Source: Eurosta solidaginis
Lineage: Eukaryota > Arthropoda > Insecta > Diptera > Tephritidae
Direction of reading: 5' to 3'
DNA length: 64,000 nucleotides
Assembly (NCBI RefSeq): GCF_040869045.1
Contig: NC_090320.1
Span: 144,420,941-144,484,940 of the forward strand
The translations under genes and the position numbers were made by a program. The notes beneath the pieces were generated by a model. That model did no database searches, was not told the origin of the DNA, and saw only the letters and a list, made by a program, of their open reading frames with translations. Positions 10,260-21,698 of this stretch are shown piece after piece (positions within the stretch are counted from its first letter, which is position 1; every line of letters starts with the position of its first letter).

Positions 10260-11217
10260 TTTGGTCCTATCTCCCCGAGAAAGGAATTAAAGCGCCTATA
10301 TACAGTCCACATCACAATATATCAAAGCTGACCGCACCAAAAAGGTTATCCGACGAAAGTTATTTGCCACAATCAACAGCGATACCACCAAAAAGCAAAG
10401 GTGAGAAAGCTTATGACATTCAAATCAGCGCCATATCGTCACAGAATACAAAACAGAGAAAAAAACCACTGAGCAAGCGACAGCCAGCTGAAGCCGCTGC
10501 AACGCCACAAGCTACTTGCCACACCGGAATACAAATCACCAAAAAGTTCAAAGTAAGTGCAATATTTCTTGCCACATTTTTTTTGGTTAAAAATAATAAA
10601 TAAAAAGTGCGAAAAATCCATTTGAAGTGCCATACGTGATTGTAATTGACCGCGAAAAGTGTGAAAAAACTGTGTAGTGCCAAAAAGAAAATAAGTGCAA
10701 ACGCGGATCATTAACGTTGTTAAGATTCCTTGTGACTATCTGGCCTGTCCCCCCACCAGCGGTAAGGCTCTCCGGACACAGCACAAGGAAGAGGTACACA
10801 TAACCTCACTTTCACATAAAATTTCACGCCATTCGATTTAAATTTTCTTTTTGCATCACATTATTTTCACTAATTTCTCTAATTAATCTGTTTACACAGT
10901 TTTGTTCTTTGTTGCATAAGATTTATTTCACGGTTTCACACTTTTCGTCGAGTTTATATCAATGCGCGCACTTAATTTATAATAAAATTGAAGGTTGAAG
11001 TGGCGAGTGGCCCCCTTTACTTCGCACAATACACATTGGTGTTGATTCCCCCTGCTCCCTGTTTTTTAAGGCACGAAAAATCTGCAACGTGAGACAAGAA
11101 TAAACAAATTAAGCGTAATAAATCAATTTTGCGTAATTTTAATAGTTGTTGGTTGGGTGATTCGCTCAGGTTTTCAAAGTTATATCCCTTGGTTAATTTG
11201 CTCTCCACTTTTCAACC
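10260..11217 (+). other. BEL 5' leader
   Basis: About 960 bp between the LTR end and the gag ATG. The primer-binding site should begin within a few bases of 10260 (TTTGGTCCTATCTCC), but I could not assign it to a tRNA. No other gene is supported. Confidence 0.6.
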
Positions 11218-13203
11218 ATGAACATGGACTCCTACATTAGATTGGCCGATCGAATAATCGAATTCGAGGCCGATTTTAATGATATCAATGCGGTTCTGCA
11301 CACTGTACACACTCTTGCAATACAGCAAAAAGAGTTGCAAGCTAAGTGGTAAAAAGCAGATAACGCCCAAGAGGAGTTGCTTGGCTCTGACACGCTCGAC
11401 GCAAAGAAATATGCAGCGGTCAAGATCAAGCATAAAGCGGCATATGCCGTATTCCTGAGATGCATGTCGAACATGGCTGAAATTCAAGCCAAATTGAAGG
11501 AGGAAAAAGATAGGGCAGTCAAACCTGAGGGCGAACGCGCGCGCGAACACAGCATCCGCCTGCCAACTTGTGATACTGAGGTGTTCAAGGGCGACTACCT
11601 ATCTTGGCCAACGTTTCGTGACCTGTTCACGGCCATATACAAAAACAACAGTCGCCTAAGCCCGGTAGAAAAGTTGTTCCACCTCAATCAGAAAACTCAA
11701 GGTGAGGCAAAGGACATCGTCAAGAAATGTCCCTTGACAAATGAAGGCTTCGAAACAGCCTGGAAAAACCTATGTGATAAGCGGATTCTCGTTAACTCAC
11801 AACTACAAATTTTGTTTAATCTAAAAAAGATAGATAGCGAGTGCGGCAGCTCTATCAAAACCTTACAGCGCGACATAAATAATTGCTTGGCATCTTTAAA
11901 AACACATCAGATCGATGTTTCAAATTGGGATGCGATTATTACCTATTTATGTTCGACAAAATTACCTGAAAATACGTTGGCTCTATGGGAGCTGAGCATT
12001 GACCCCAAGACGGACATATCCAAGTGGGAGGATATGGACAAATTCTTGTCAAATCGTTTCCAGACACTTGAAACCGTGTCTGGGTTTACAGGGAATGCCA
12101 CTTCTAAAGTGCAAAAATCAAACACGTCGCGCCAGTCGACGGAAAACCCTACAAAAAGACTTGGTGCCTTTCAAACCAAAGTAACCAAGCAAACAACAAA
12201 ATCAATATGTAAAATTTGCAAATCTACGGAGCACAGATTACGCAACTGTTCACGTTTTTGCGATTTAAATCCGGTAGAAAGGATTAAATTCGTCAAATCC
12301 ACAAATGGCTGCCTGAATTGTTTATCCCCAGGACAAACAGTGACGAGGTGCACCAGTTCGTACAACTGTTCCAAATGCCACTCTCGTCACCACACGCTCC
12401 TGCATGCGGACACACTTCAGCAACTGGCGGTACGAAATCCCTTCGAAGATGCGGATAATGCCCCATCAACTTCGGCACAGGCAAGGAAAAGACAGGAATC
12501 GGGACAACCACCTTCCTCTGCGAATCAGAATGTCAAATCCTGCCATGCCAATTCCAGCACAGGCGTGCTATTAGGAACTGCTCGCGTACACATTCACCAT
12601 AATGGTACCGACTTCTCCGCGCGGGCATTAATTGATTCTGGGTCTGAATGTTCCTTTATAACTGAAAGACTGAAATGCAGAATCAATTTGCCAGCGAGGA
12701 AAATGCATGCCCATGTTTCAGGCATCACAAATGCGGTGTCAGCTCAGGTGAAAGAAGCATCCAACATCGAACTACGTTCACCAGTGGATCCCTGCTTCAG
12801 CCTGACTACACCCGTACTAGTTCTAATGAAACTCACTGGGAATCTTCCATCCTGCCATATCAACGCAATGACTATGCAGGCATTCCCAGACTTGATTTTG
12901 GCAGACAAGAGGTTCTACGTCAACGAAGACGTAGACCTCATACTTGGCGGAGACATATATCCCCACATTATAATGAGCGGTATAAAGAAGAATGTGCTAA
13001 ACACACTCTTAGCCCAAGAGACAGTGTTCGGTTGGATACTAACCGGTCGTATCGAATCACCGAATCCAACGAAGAGCATTATGTCTTTTTACAACGAGGT
13101 TGCGTTAGACAATCAACTCAAAGCTTTCTGGGAGGTAGAAAATGTACCCAAAAATAAAATATTAAATGAGGATGAAAGGTACTGCGAACAACTATTTAAA
13201 TAA
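11218..13203 (+). pseudogene. gag: BEL Gag-protease part of the polyprotein
   Basis: The frame starts at ATG 11218 and is open to 13203 except for a TAA at 11350-11352 (codon 45), with clear in-frame continuation on both sides. Domains in order: helical N terminus; a DUF1759-type Gag core starting at LPTCDTEVFKGDYLSWPTF (about residue 115); zinc knuckles (CKICKSTEHRLRNC and CLNCLSPGQTVTRC, where Gln replaces the usual His, then CSKCHSRHHTLLH); and an aspartic protease with ALIDSGSECSFI. The frame ends with TAA at 13201-13203, but the next codons continue in the same frame into RT, so I read this as a premature stop in what is normally a single polyprotein. Translation past either stop would need readthrough. 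Confidence 0.9.
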
Positions 13204-16200
13204 ACAACGCAGCGAAGTGAGAATGGAAGGTACACCGTGTCACTACCATTCCGGCAGGATTACCCTAACAATATTAACTTAGGACCATCCCTGAAGCGTG
13301 CATGCTCTCAATTCTTCCGGAATGAGGGGCGGCTAATAAAAAACCCAGATTTAGGAAAAGAATATGTTCGAGTGTTGTCAGAATATGAAACGCTTGGACA
13401 TATGAGAAAATTAAAAAAGAATATCCCATCCGACGATTCGGATCATTACTTCCTGCCCCACCACGCCGTTATTAAAGCAGAAAGTACCACTACAAAGGTA
13501 CGCGTAGTATTTAATGCCTCGAGCCCTACGGCCAACGGTAATAGCCTAAACGATATTCTCCTCCCAGGCCCAGTTCTACAAGCCGATCTACCCATCCTTA
13601 TCTTACGTTGGAGACTATACCGTTTCGTCTTCAATACCGACATCGAAAAGATGTATCGACAAATTTGGGTGAACGAAAATCACACCAAATTTCAACGTAT
13701 TGTGCATCGCACGTCCCCGAATGACCCTATTAGTCTTTATGAATTAAAGACGGTTACCTTCGGAGTGAATTGCGCTCCATATCTCGCGATAAGAACGCTC
13801 CTACAACTGGCAGACGACGTGTCAAATTCACACCCTACAGCGGCTAGCATACTAAGAGAGAGTATGTACGTAGATGATGTTTTATCTGGAGGACACACAA
13901 TAGCGTCAACCATCAAAGCAAGAAACGAGATTCGCGAAGCCTTACACTCAGCTGGCATTCCATTACGCAAGTGGACTTCAAACTGTAAGGAAATTCTACA
14001 GGACATCCCCAAAACGGATTTGCTCAGCGAGGATTTCTTAGCGTTCGAAGAAGCTAGTTCGGTAAAAGCCCTGGGAATACGATGGAACGCTCACTCAGAC
14101 GTATTTTATTTCAAGGCAGGAACCCTGGAAAATGGCGAAAACATCACCAAACGAGCAGTCCTATCCGCTATAGCCAAACTTTTCGACCCTTTAGGCTGGC
14201 TTGCGCCAATGGTCATTGTGGCAAAAATACTCATGCAGAGTATTTGGTTAGAAGGCACTGCTTGGGACGACCCAGTATCGAGCAGTATGCTAGAACGATG
14301 GAAAACCTTCACCGACCAATACCATGAAATCGATAAAATCAAGATACCTAGATGGGTCAACTTTTCACCAGGAACCGACATCGAAATCCATGGATTTTGT
14401 GACGCATCCGAGAAGGCTTATGCAGCAGTCATTTACATGCGTGTCAAAACGGATGATAATGTCTGCACAAACCTACTTCTAGCCAAAACCCGAGTAGCCC
14501 CAGTGAAAACTCTTTCTCTTCCACGATTGGAGCTTTGCGGAGCCGTGCTGTTAGCGGAAATCACCGAATCAATTTTCAGGAACCTCAAGTTGGGACCAGT
14601 GAAAGTGCACCTTTGGACGGATTCAACTATCGTCCTCGCATGGATAAGGAAACCGCCGTGTTCCTGGTCCACTTTCGTCGCACATCGGATCACCAAGATC
14701 ATCGACATGGTCGGAAATAAGAACTGGTTGCATGTAAACTCAGAATCTAACCCAGCAGATTTAGGTAGCAGAGGATTACCTGCGTCTGAATTGGTCAACA
14801 ATTCGTTGTGGTGGCAGGGACCTTCTTGGCTGCAAGAAGACACTTCCCAATGGCCAGCACAAGAACGTGAATACATCACCTCCGTAGAGGAAAAGAGGGA
14901 GAAGACCTGCGCAACAACAACAGTAAATACTACCGATGTTCTCCAACGCTTTTCAGACCTACCTAGGGCTTTACGGGTGCTCTCATACGTTATGAGGTTC
15001 TACCGAACAACTCACCCCAAAACAAAAAAATCATTTCAGGTCAGTTCACCTTTAATCTCTCCTGATGAGATCAAATCAGTAACCCAACTCTTAATTAAAA
15101 TCTATCAGACACAACATTATAGTTCTGAATATAATGATCTAAAGGCCGGAAAACCAATTGCAGGGAAAAGTGCAATACTCTCACTTAATCCCTACCTAGA
15201 CCAACATGGCATCATTCGGGTAGGAGGGCGACTCGGGGCGTCAAAGGACTTAGCTTTTACTGAACGCCACCCAATCCTCCTCCCATACAACTGCCGGTTA
15301 TCCCGGCTGACAGTCCTAATGTTTCATCAACAAAGTTTGCATGGGGAGAACCAACTCATGTTACGTCTGATACGCACCCAATACTGGATACCTAACATCA
15401 AAACCATGATTAGGGCAACAGTTCACAATTGCAAAGTTTGCACTATACACCGAAAGCGTGCTCAGACCCAACTTATGGGTATTCTCCCTCGCGAACGCAC
15501 CACATTCAGCCGTGCCTTTACGAATACCGGAGTCGACTTCGCCGGACCCTTCGACATTAAAAGTTACCGCGGCAGAGGGTGTCGACTATCCAAAGGCTAT
15601 GTCTGCCTTTTCGTGTGTTTTTCCACACGGGCGATTCATCTGGAGGCCACTACTGATCTCAGCACCCCATCATTTCTTGCGGCTTTTGCCCGTTTTATAT
15701 CTAGACGCGGATGTCCCAAAAACGTCTACTCCGACAACGGTACAAACTTTGTCGGAGCGTCACGATCCCTACGATCGGAATTTAAAACTTTCATTTCACA
15801 AGCCCGAGACAATGCTGTCTCGAAGTACAGCCACCAGCCACTCACTTGGCATTTCCTCCCTGCGGGCGCTCCCCACATGGGAGGGCTGTGGGAGGCTGGA
15901 GTGAAAAGCTTCAAAAGCCACTTCAAAAAGATAGCCTCACCACACAAATTCACATTCGAGGAATTCCATACACTCTTGTGCCGCATCGAGGCATGCCTGA
16001 ACTCGCGGCCGCTTAGCCCGGCATCCAATGACCCAACGGACCTTGAGCCGCTTACTCCAGGTCATTTCCTCACTGGCAGCCATCTACTGGCTCCGCCAGA
16101 GCCGGATGCTAGTGAGAGCCCTGCCTCGATGATCAATCGTTGGCAGAAACTCAAAGCCCTCCATCACACTTTCTGCAAGCGATGGAAAACCGAATATCTA

Positions 16201-16461
16201 TCCGAACTTCAAAAAAGAGTGAAGTGGAAGCATCCCAGACAGAATATAAAAGTGGGAGATCTCGCTGTACTCAAAGAGGACAACTTATCTCCCAACGAAT
16301 GGAGGTTAGGTCGAGTTGTCAACGTACACCCAGGCGAAGATGACCGAGTACGTGTAGTCGACCTCAAAACAGAGAAGGGTCAAGTCAGACGACCTTTGGT
16401 CAAACTGATCCTTCTTCCACCGGAAGAGACGGATTGCGAGAAGGCGACGAGCTCCTCCTAA
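13204..16461 (+). pseudogene. pol: BEL Pol: reverse transcriptase, RNase H, integrase
   Basis: This part is open for 1,085 codons, in frame with gag, and has no ATG at its upstream end. RT: FNTDIEKMYRQIW (motif A Asp), TFGVNCAPYLAIRTL and ESMYVDDVLSGG (YVDD catalytic pair). RNase H: IHGFCDASEKAYAAVIY, SLPRLELCGAVLLAEI and HLWTDSTIVLAWI. Integrase: Cys pair in CKVCTIHRK, then GVDFAGPF, YSDNGTNFVG and GGLWEAGVKS with the D, D and E residues all present. A DUF5641-like C-terminal domain (WKHPRQNIKVGDLAVLKEDNLSPNEW) precedes the stop. All catalytic residues I can check are intact; the enzyme is cut off from its start only by the TAA at 13201. Confidence 0.93.
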
Positions 16462-17021
16462 GAATCCCTCCGTTCCTCCATATCCCTACTTTCAAAAAAA
16501 AATCAGAGGCCCACGGTTGGTGATAGCATAGAAGGCAAATTAAGGAACCCGCGTCTTCGTGTCTCTCTATCCCTAAGCCTGTGGTTCTCCCGAGCCATAT
16601 ATTATAATCAACCCCCCGGGCTCGGGAGGGTGCGAGTCTACCGGATGGGAAACCTAAGGCGTACTACGCGATGGCAATGGGGAAAGGGAGCGCGGGACAT
16701 AAAGACGCGTTCAACCACGCGCCGTGATGCCCCGCTATCCTTAAGCTTCTGTCTCTCCCGAGGCCCGAATTATAATCAACCCCCCGGTCTCGTGATGGTG
16801 CGAGTCTACCGGAGGGCGATCCTACATCTGCTCTTTTTTTTGTTCTCTACCCCCGGTCTCGTGCCGAGTCTGCCGGAGGGAATCCTAAACTTGACTACTG
16901 GTGGGCAATGGGGAGAGGGAGCGAGACGCACGAAGACACGGGAGAGCTTACCAAAAGCTCGCAAACAAAAAGCATTTATTTTCTATGGTTTTTAACAACA
17001 CTAACCGTGGCCCCCCTGAAC
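16462..17021 (+). repeat. BEL 3' region, GC-rich imperfect repeats
   Basis: After the pol stop a module recurs three times near 16610, 16780 and 16850: CCCCCGG(G/T)CTCG, then GCGAGTCTACCGGA or GCCGAGTCTGCCGGA, then a CCTAA phrase. GGCAATGGGGA(G/A)(A/G)GGGAGCG follows the first and third copies. Short frames across it are not conserved between repeats, so no gene is claimed. Confidence 0.65.
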
Positions 17022-17480
17022 AAATAACCCAAATTCACTCACTCCCCAGAGCGAGGACACCAGAAATCTTCCCACTCACTCGTTCTCCCATAACGAGGAT
17101 ACCAGAACAACCCTAATGCAGATCGCCCATCTGCCACCAAGCACTTATTTTTAATTTTGCAAATAACCCAAATTCACTCACTCCCCAGAGCGAGGACACC
17201 AGAAATCTTCCCACTCACTCGTTCTCCCATAACGAGGATACCAGAAAAACCCTAATGCAGATCGCCCATCTGCCACCAAGCACTTATTTTTAATTTTGCA
17301 AAATAAACCCCACAATTCACTCGCTCACCCATAACGAGGACACCATAAAAGCCTACCGCAAAAGGGCGAACCGATCTGGCACAGAACCTAAAGGCTGTCA
17401 GCCCATTATCTTTCTTAATTCCCAGCAAATCAACCCAAGTTCACTCGCTCACCCAGAGCGAGGATCACAAAACACCTACG
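17022..17480 (+). repeat. BEL 3' region, 139-bp tandem repeats
   Basis: A 139-bp unit starting AAATAACCCAAATTCACTC occurs at 17022 and 17161 with only a few differences. Two shorter, diverged copies follow near 17305 and 17430, sharing TTCACTCGCTCACCC and AGCGAGGA. The repeated CACTC...GAGCGAGGA stretch can pair with itself as a short hairpin. Confidence 0.8.
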
Positions 17481-17699
17481 CACTCGGCTAAATGCACGAG
17501 GCTAACCGAATTTATCAAAATTCCCCATCACATATAAGATCAAAATAACCAGCAACGAACCCCCAGAAATCCTTGAAGCTCCGTAGAACTGGCAAAGATA
17601 TAAATTCTACACGCCAAGGAAAAGAGTTTTAATATGCATATCGGGATTCTTCATCATAAAAAAAAAAAAAAAAAAAGTCGTACGAAAACGAAAGGTACG

Positions 17700-18830
17700 A
17701 CAAATCCGCCATTATTGAAGTTTTTCAACAGTCCTACTGCAATCGTTGTATGCGGGCCTCCATAACACATTCTTGAACAAGCTCAACCTGAGAAAAAGAC
17801 AAATGAGCACCGTCAACAACTTAACAAAAAATGTTACACCCAACATTGCCATATCATCAAGTCTGAAGTTAACTGCACTGATACTGAACGGGTACAATAA
17901 CAAAAACGGAGCAGGCAAATGCGCAAATTCCGGAAGACTGGAAACGCTTTCTGATGGATGAAAAGTCAAAACAGCAACTATCGGCGCTACAACAATAACC
18001 AAAATGGTAGAAAACCTGGAATATGCTGTTAATAACGGCTTATCAGTGAGTGATTTGCAAATACCTTTAACCATTCAAGAAAGAAAGAATAATTTGAGCC
18101 AGCAGCATCACTCGTTTTTAAACCTAAAGCGGCAGTTTTCCACAGCTAATATGCTAACTGAATCACAAACCGCATGTTCAGTCGAAGTGACTCATCGCTC
18201 AAATCAATATCACGCAACAGTGAATGATAAAATATCTGTAACACATACAGCAACAACAGCGACAGCGGCAACTACAGTAACCGCTAAGAGTAAGAGCATG
18301 AAACCATCCACACCAATGATATTGTCACGACCTTCTTCCCTGGTGTCAGAGGCGTCCACTATTGTTCAAAACAACCCCCAATATGTCGACAACGGCACAA
18401 GTTATGACCTTGCCGCATCGAAAAATAGCGCCTAGGAATGAATCAAATAAATTATGTCAGATTACAACAGTAAAAGCTGTTACTAAGGCACAATCAACTA
18501 AACTGCCATATCGCTCAGCATCAAGATCGGTCGCACCTATTGGATGGGGCGAAGCACTGCTACAACTACTTGTTGCAGGAAAGGGCACTGTTGTAAGTTC
18601 GAGATGTGTACGCCCAATTGGGGCTTCTGACTCAACAAACGAATATAAATCTAATATGACGATATTGGGTTTCATTGCACAGCAATGTAAATCAAACAAC
18701 TGGCGTATCGCAGTGCTAATACCTTCACAACACATAAAAATTAGACGCAGCCACACGTTGTTGCTCCTATGCAAACTTATTTCCAATTTTCTTCCATAAC
18801 TGGAAGTAATTTATGTATCGATTGAGTAAG
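17700..18830 (+). pseudogene. Host-gene-like exon fragments carried in BEL, plus strand
   Basis: Not a retroelement domain that I recognise. The plus strand reads like a Ser/Thr/Gln-rich regulatory protein in several frames: EDWKRFLMDEKSKQQLSALQQ near 17920-17985, a 143-codon open frame 18004-18435 (QFSTANMLTESQTACSV, TATTATAATTVTAKSKSM) and an exon-like piece 18461-18592 of exactly 44 open codons. That piece is preceded by an AG acceptor (TTATGTCAG) and followed by a GTAAGT donor; the next acceptor-like AG at 18681-18682 would give a 90-bp intron. One stop (17959-17961) and frame changes show it is not functional. The function of the source gene is unknown. A chance reading frame is the alternative for the weaker pieces. 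Confidence 0.45.
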
Positions 18831-20490
18831 CACTGCCAGAAGTTTATTCGTTAAAGTAACTTGCAATATAGCACTATACACACAATATTTTTGTCCCGAG
18901 TATTTGTATTATTTCTACCGCGAGTTCATATTTCTGATCAACATAAACCCGGTTAACAAATTACCTTTGGACTACGGCAGACGCATCGGGTGTCTTCTTC
19001 CTGGTCGCCTGAATTTTTTTCGTGTCATAATCAGAGAATTCTTCATAATTAACGAAGATTCCAGCGGTGTCGTTTTAGTCCTCATATTAGGTCTTTTTCT
19101 CGGCGACGGTGATCACCTGAAATGAGCATACAAATGTGTTATTTGTATTTCTTAACAACAAATTATTCGAATCGTCTACTTTGTTCTGCCATGTTTCAGT
19201 ACCTACCTAATGTGCATGCGTCACATTACTATTCCCTTCCTTGTTGTTGGAGTACACGGTAATAACTGCCATATATTGAAAGAATTCCTTTTTTCTCAGT
19301 GGATTTTGACGTTCAGTTAATCCATACTAACACGCCCGTTTTGCTGGTTGTGAGATTAAGTCTGTGTCGCAGAGCGTGGTGTAGAGAACGCCGCAGAACT
19401 AGCTGCACCACCACTAGCGCCAGCATTAACACCACCTAATAGGGAATGATGAAACGGAGAAGAGGGAGTGTTCTCGCGACACTGCGCCGTTGGCGAATCA
19501 GACGTATGGCAGCATAACCGCAACGAATCATGCGGCCAATCACTATACCGACAGGCACGGCTGGTAATACAATTAATAACATACCGGACAGTCTATAGTC
19601 ATTTTTTGGTGCCTCGTTGGAACAAAATGGTGTATGTGGATACGAGCTCACACGCAACATCCCTGGATTCCTCCTCATTAGTATATCCGTCGGTTGCAGG
19701 TATGCTGCATTTAGTAGAGGTAAATATTATGGTGGAATAGCGACTGCACTTACAAACCTTCGATTTCACCGCCATATATATATATCCCAGTGCTTCAACT
19801 GCATTGTCTTGAGCTTCCTTATGGTCTCTGGTCACACTGATTGCGGGCTACAAATTTGTTTTATAAAATCTGATACAATTTACGGCAAATGAAATTCAAC
19901 TAATTTTCTGTGACCACCTGATTTGAGCCAGGGAAGTTTTTGATGTTAAAACCGGTGCTACCACTTTGGTCCATTTCAGCCAAAGCTGATACTTATTTTT
20001 TATGGGTGGTCTGATATCTATCTTGGAAACAAGATCGAAGATTGCCGTCAGCGACGAACTACGTTCATTCGAGCACATACGTGGCCTTGGTTAAATTTAG
20101 TCAACATCAAAACAAAATGCTATTACAAGATGGTTGTCAGTGACGTTTTTCCACCTGCTATGGGCGCATCCACAGCCCTGTTAGTAATGCCATCGTTGGC
20201 GGACGTTAGACAGTCTTTATGAAGATCTAAGGGAGAAATCCCATGCGGAGCTTTCTCGAATGACTAATGACAGTTTGCGGGAAAACGCCTGGGCCATCAC
20301 ACACAGGTTCAACATTGTATTCCGCAGTGCAAGAAGCGGTAGCATAGGGTCAAGCTTACCTGTACCAAAAGGAATAGGTTTTACTCCTGCAACATAACCT
20401 GACAATTTTTTTTCTTTCGCTTAAGTGCCGCAGCGCTCAGTTGTTGAACAATACTTACCATCTTTTCCAATGATCAATTTGCTACTTGTT

Positions 20491-20512
20491 GGGGGGGGGG
20501 GGGGGGGGGGGG
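20491..20512. repeat. Run of 22 G
   Basis: An uninterrupted G run. Read on the minus strand it is a C run inside the candidate exon 20545-20459, where it would encode polyproline; its length breaks or restores the frame depending on the count. Confidence 0.9.
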
Positions 20513-20577
20513 TATATCAATTAAATTACGTTTTTGAATGTCAACCTGTTGAAAAGTGAAAAGAAAGGTTAAAAAAA

Positions 20578-20600
20578 ATATATATATATATATATATATG
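20578..20600. repeat. TA microsatellite
   Basis: A (TA)n run of about 22 bp lying inside the candidate 85-bp minus-strand intron. Confidence 0.85.
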
Positions 20601-21187
20601 TATATATTTACTACATTAAACAATACGTACCGTTTTTATTTTGCGACCGGCCGCCTCGTGGATTTTTTCACAATGACATTTCTCATTGAGGAAATGTCAT
20701 GAATCACGCACAACATCGAGTGCAACTAATACTGAGCATCAGAGGCACCCGGTGGTATTCCCCACTATTTCAAGCATAAAAGCTAATGTGCATAACTTTG
20801 ACCGCGGCGCTTCGCGTTAAAGCTTTAATTCTGATTCGAGGACTTTTGTACAACGTTACAATGGAGGAATTGACATGGAGTAACTGTGTAGGTTTATTTT
20901 AACTTGAGTTGCAAATTCGTGACAAGCGGCAAGGACCTCGCTGCTAATTCTATATGGTTGATTATTTTTGTTGGGCTGTCTGCTGGCACCAGTAAGGGCT
21001 CCAACCAACGGGAAATAGAAAGCCATAGTCGAATTGCGAAAGATATAGAATTTTCGCGTCCCACAGCGTGAACGAACATCACCCAACCAACCGCATGGCC
21101 ACTAGCCTCTGCACATCCATAAGGTGCCACATCCAGTCGAACAAAAAAAAAAAAAGCAGTCGCCCCGAGAGCGACACGATACATTAC

Positions 21188-21412
21188 ACGCTGGAACGGA
21201 GACCTCGGCCTCTTCGTCCAGCCCAGAAAAACCTAAACATAAAAATGCGAGTCTGGAACGGAGACTTCGGCCTCTTCGTCCAACCAACACAAAAAAACCC
21301 GCAAATCTGGAATGGAGACCTCGGCCTCTCCATCTGAAACGACAAAGACCAAAGAATAACAAAAAATGGTGCCACTCTGGAACGGAGACCTCGGCCTCTT
21401 CGTCCAGCCTTA
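21188..21412 (+). repeat. Four copies of a 54-70-bp repeat
   Basis: CTGGAACGGAGACCTCGGCC and close variants start at about 21191, 21254, 21308 and 21377, each followed by TCTTCGTCCA or TCTCCATCTGA. The spacers between them are A-rich. The repeats keep frames open on both strands, but this is a by-product of repetition, so I do not call a gene. Confidence 0.75.
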
Positions 21413-21698
21413 CTGGCCATCGACTATAGATATATTTACGTTCTGAATTTCTATATTTATGAATTATGTATAATTCAATGGCAAGAAATATTCACTTCAC
21501 TGTTCATAACCGCTAATTCTTTCATCTTAGCTCAGGTGGCATGCTAAGCAAGTCGGAAAGGATTCCCGGCCATTTTGCGTCGCAGACGAACTCTTCATTT
21601 CGATTAAGTTTAGTGTGTAAGTCTTATATTAATTTTTTCTCGTTTCAGCGGAGGTCATTGGCGGAAAACGATGTTGCGTATCGCAAGGGAGGCCGGCA
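21413..21698 (+). promoter_or_regulatory. BEL 3' end with polypurine tract
   Basis: The purine-rich GCAAGGGAGG lies about five bases before the 3' LTR (21699) and is the likely polypurine tract that primes plus-strand DNA synthesis. A strong splice-acceptor-like TTTTTTCTCGTTTCAG ends near 21649, but no downstream gene uses it. The rest is non-coding. Confidence 0.55.

Larger units (their letters stand above)
18965..21086 (-). pseudogene. Host-gene-like exons and short introns carried in BEL, minus strand
   Basis: On the minus strand several coding-like pieces are bounded by good splice signals. A donor GTACGT at 20630-20625 and a pyrimidine-rich acceptor ending at 20546 define an 85-bp intron. 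The next exon (20545-20459) ends at a GTAAGT donor, and the following acceptor at 20399 gives a 60-bp intron; these sizes are typical of flies. Coding-like readings include IISSEVL-type text near 20930, VDIQKRNLIDI with a poly-proline run, YVAGVKPIPFGTG, ANDGITNRAVDAPIAGGKT, HKEAQDNAVEALGYIYM and a Ser/Ala/Gly-rich stretch near 19400. A last exon-like block (18965-19116) has an AG acceptor and a GTAATT donor. Frames are broken in places. I do not recognise the protein. Confidence 0.4.

Noticed and set aside
13201..13237. A true ORF boundary between BEL gag and pol with a new start at 13237
   Set aside because: There is no ATG, the frame is the same on both sides, and the residues across the stop are continuous in type with the BEL polyprotein.
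19436..19678. Minus-strand frame with one hydrophobic segment (MLLIVLPAVPVGIVIG), considered as an env transmembrane fragment
   Set aside because: It has no signal peptide, cleavage site or fusion region, and an overlapping frame with Ser/Ala/Gly-rich, host-like text fits the surrounding pieces better.
21068..21429. Six overlapping open frames on both strands
   Set aside because: They arise from the 54-70-bp repeats, whose unit keeps several frames open; none starts or ends at a sensible site.
21618..21649. A 32-bp intron before the BEL polypurine tract (GTAAGT to TTTCAG)
   Set aside because: It is too short for a fly intron; the acceptor may be real, but no partner donor or downstream gene is evident.
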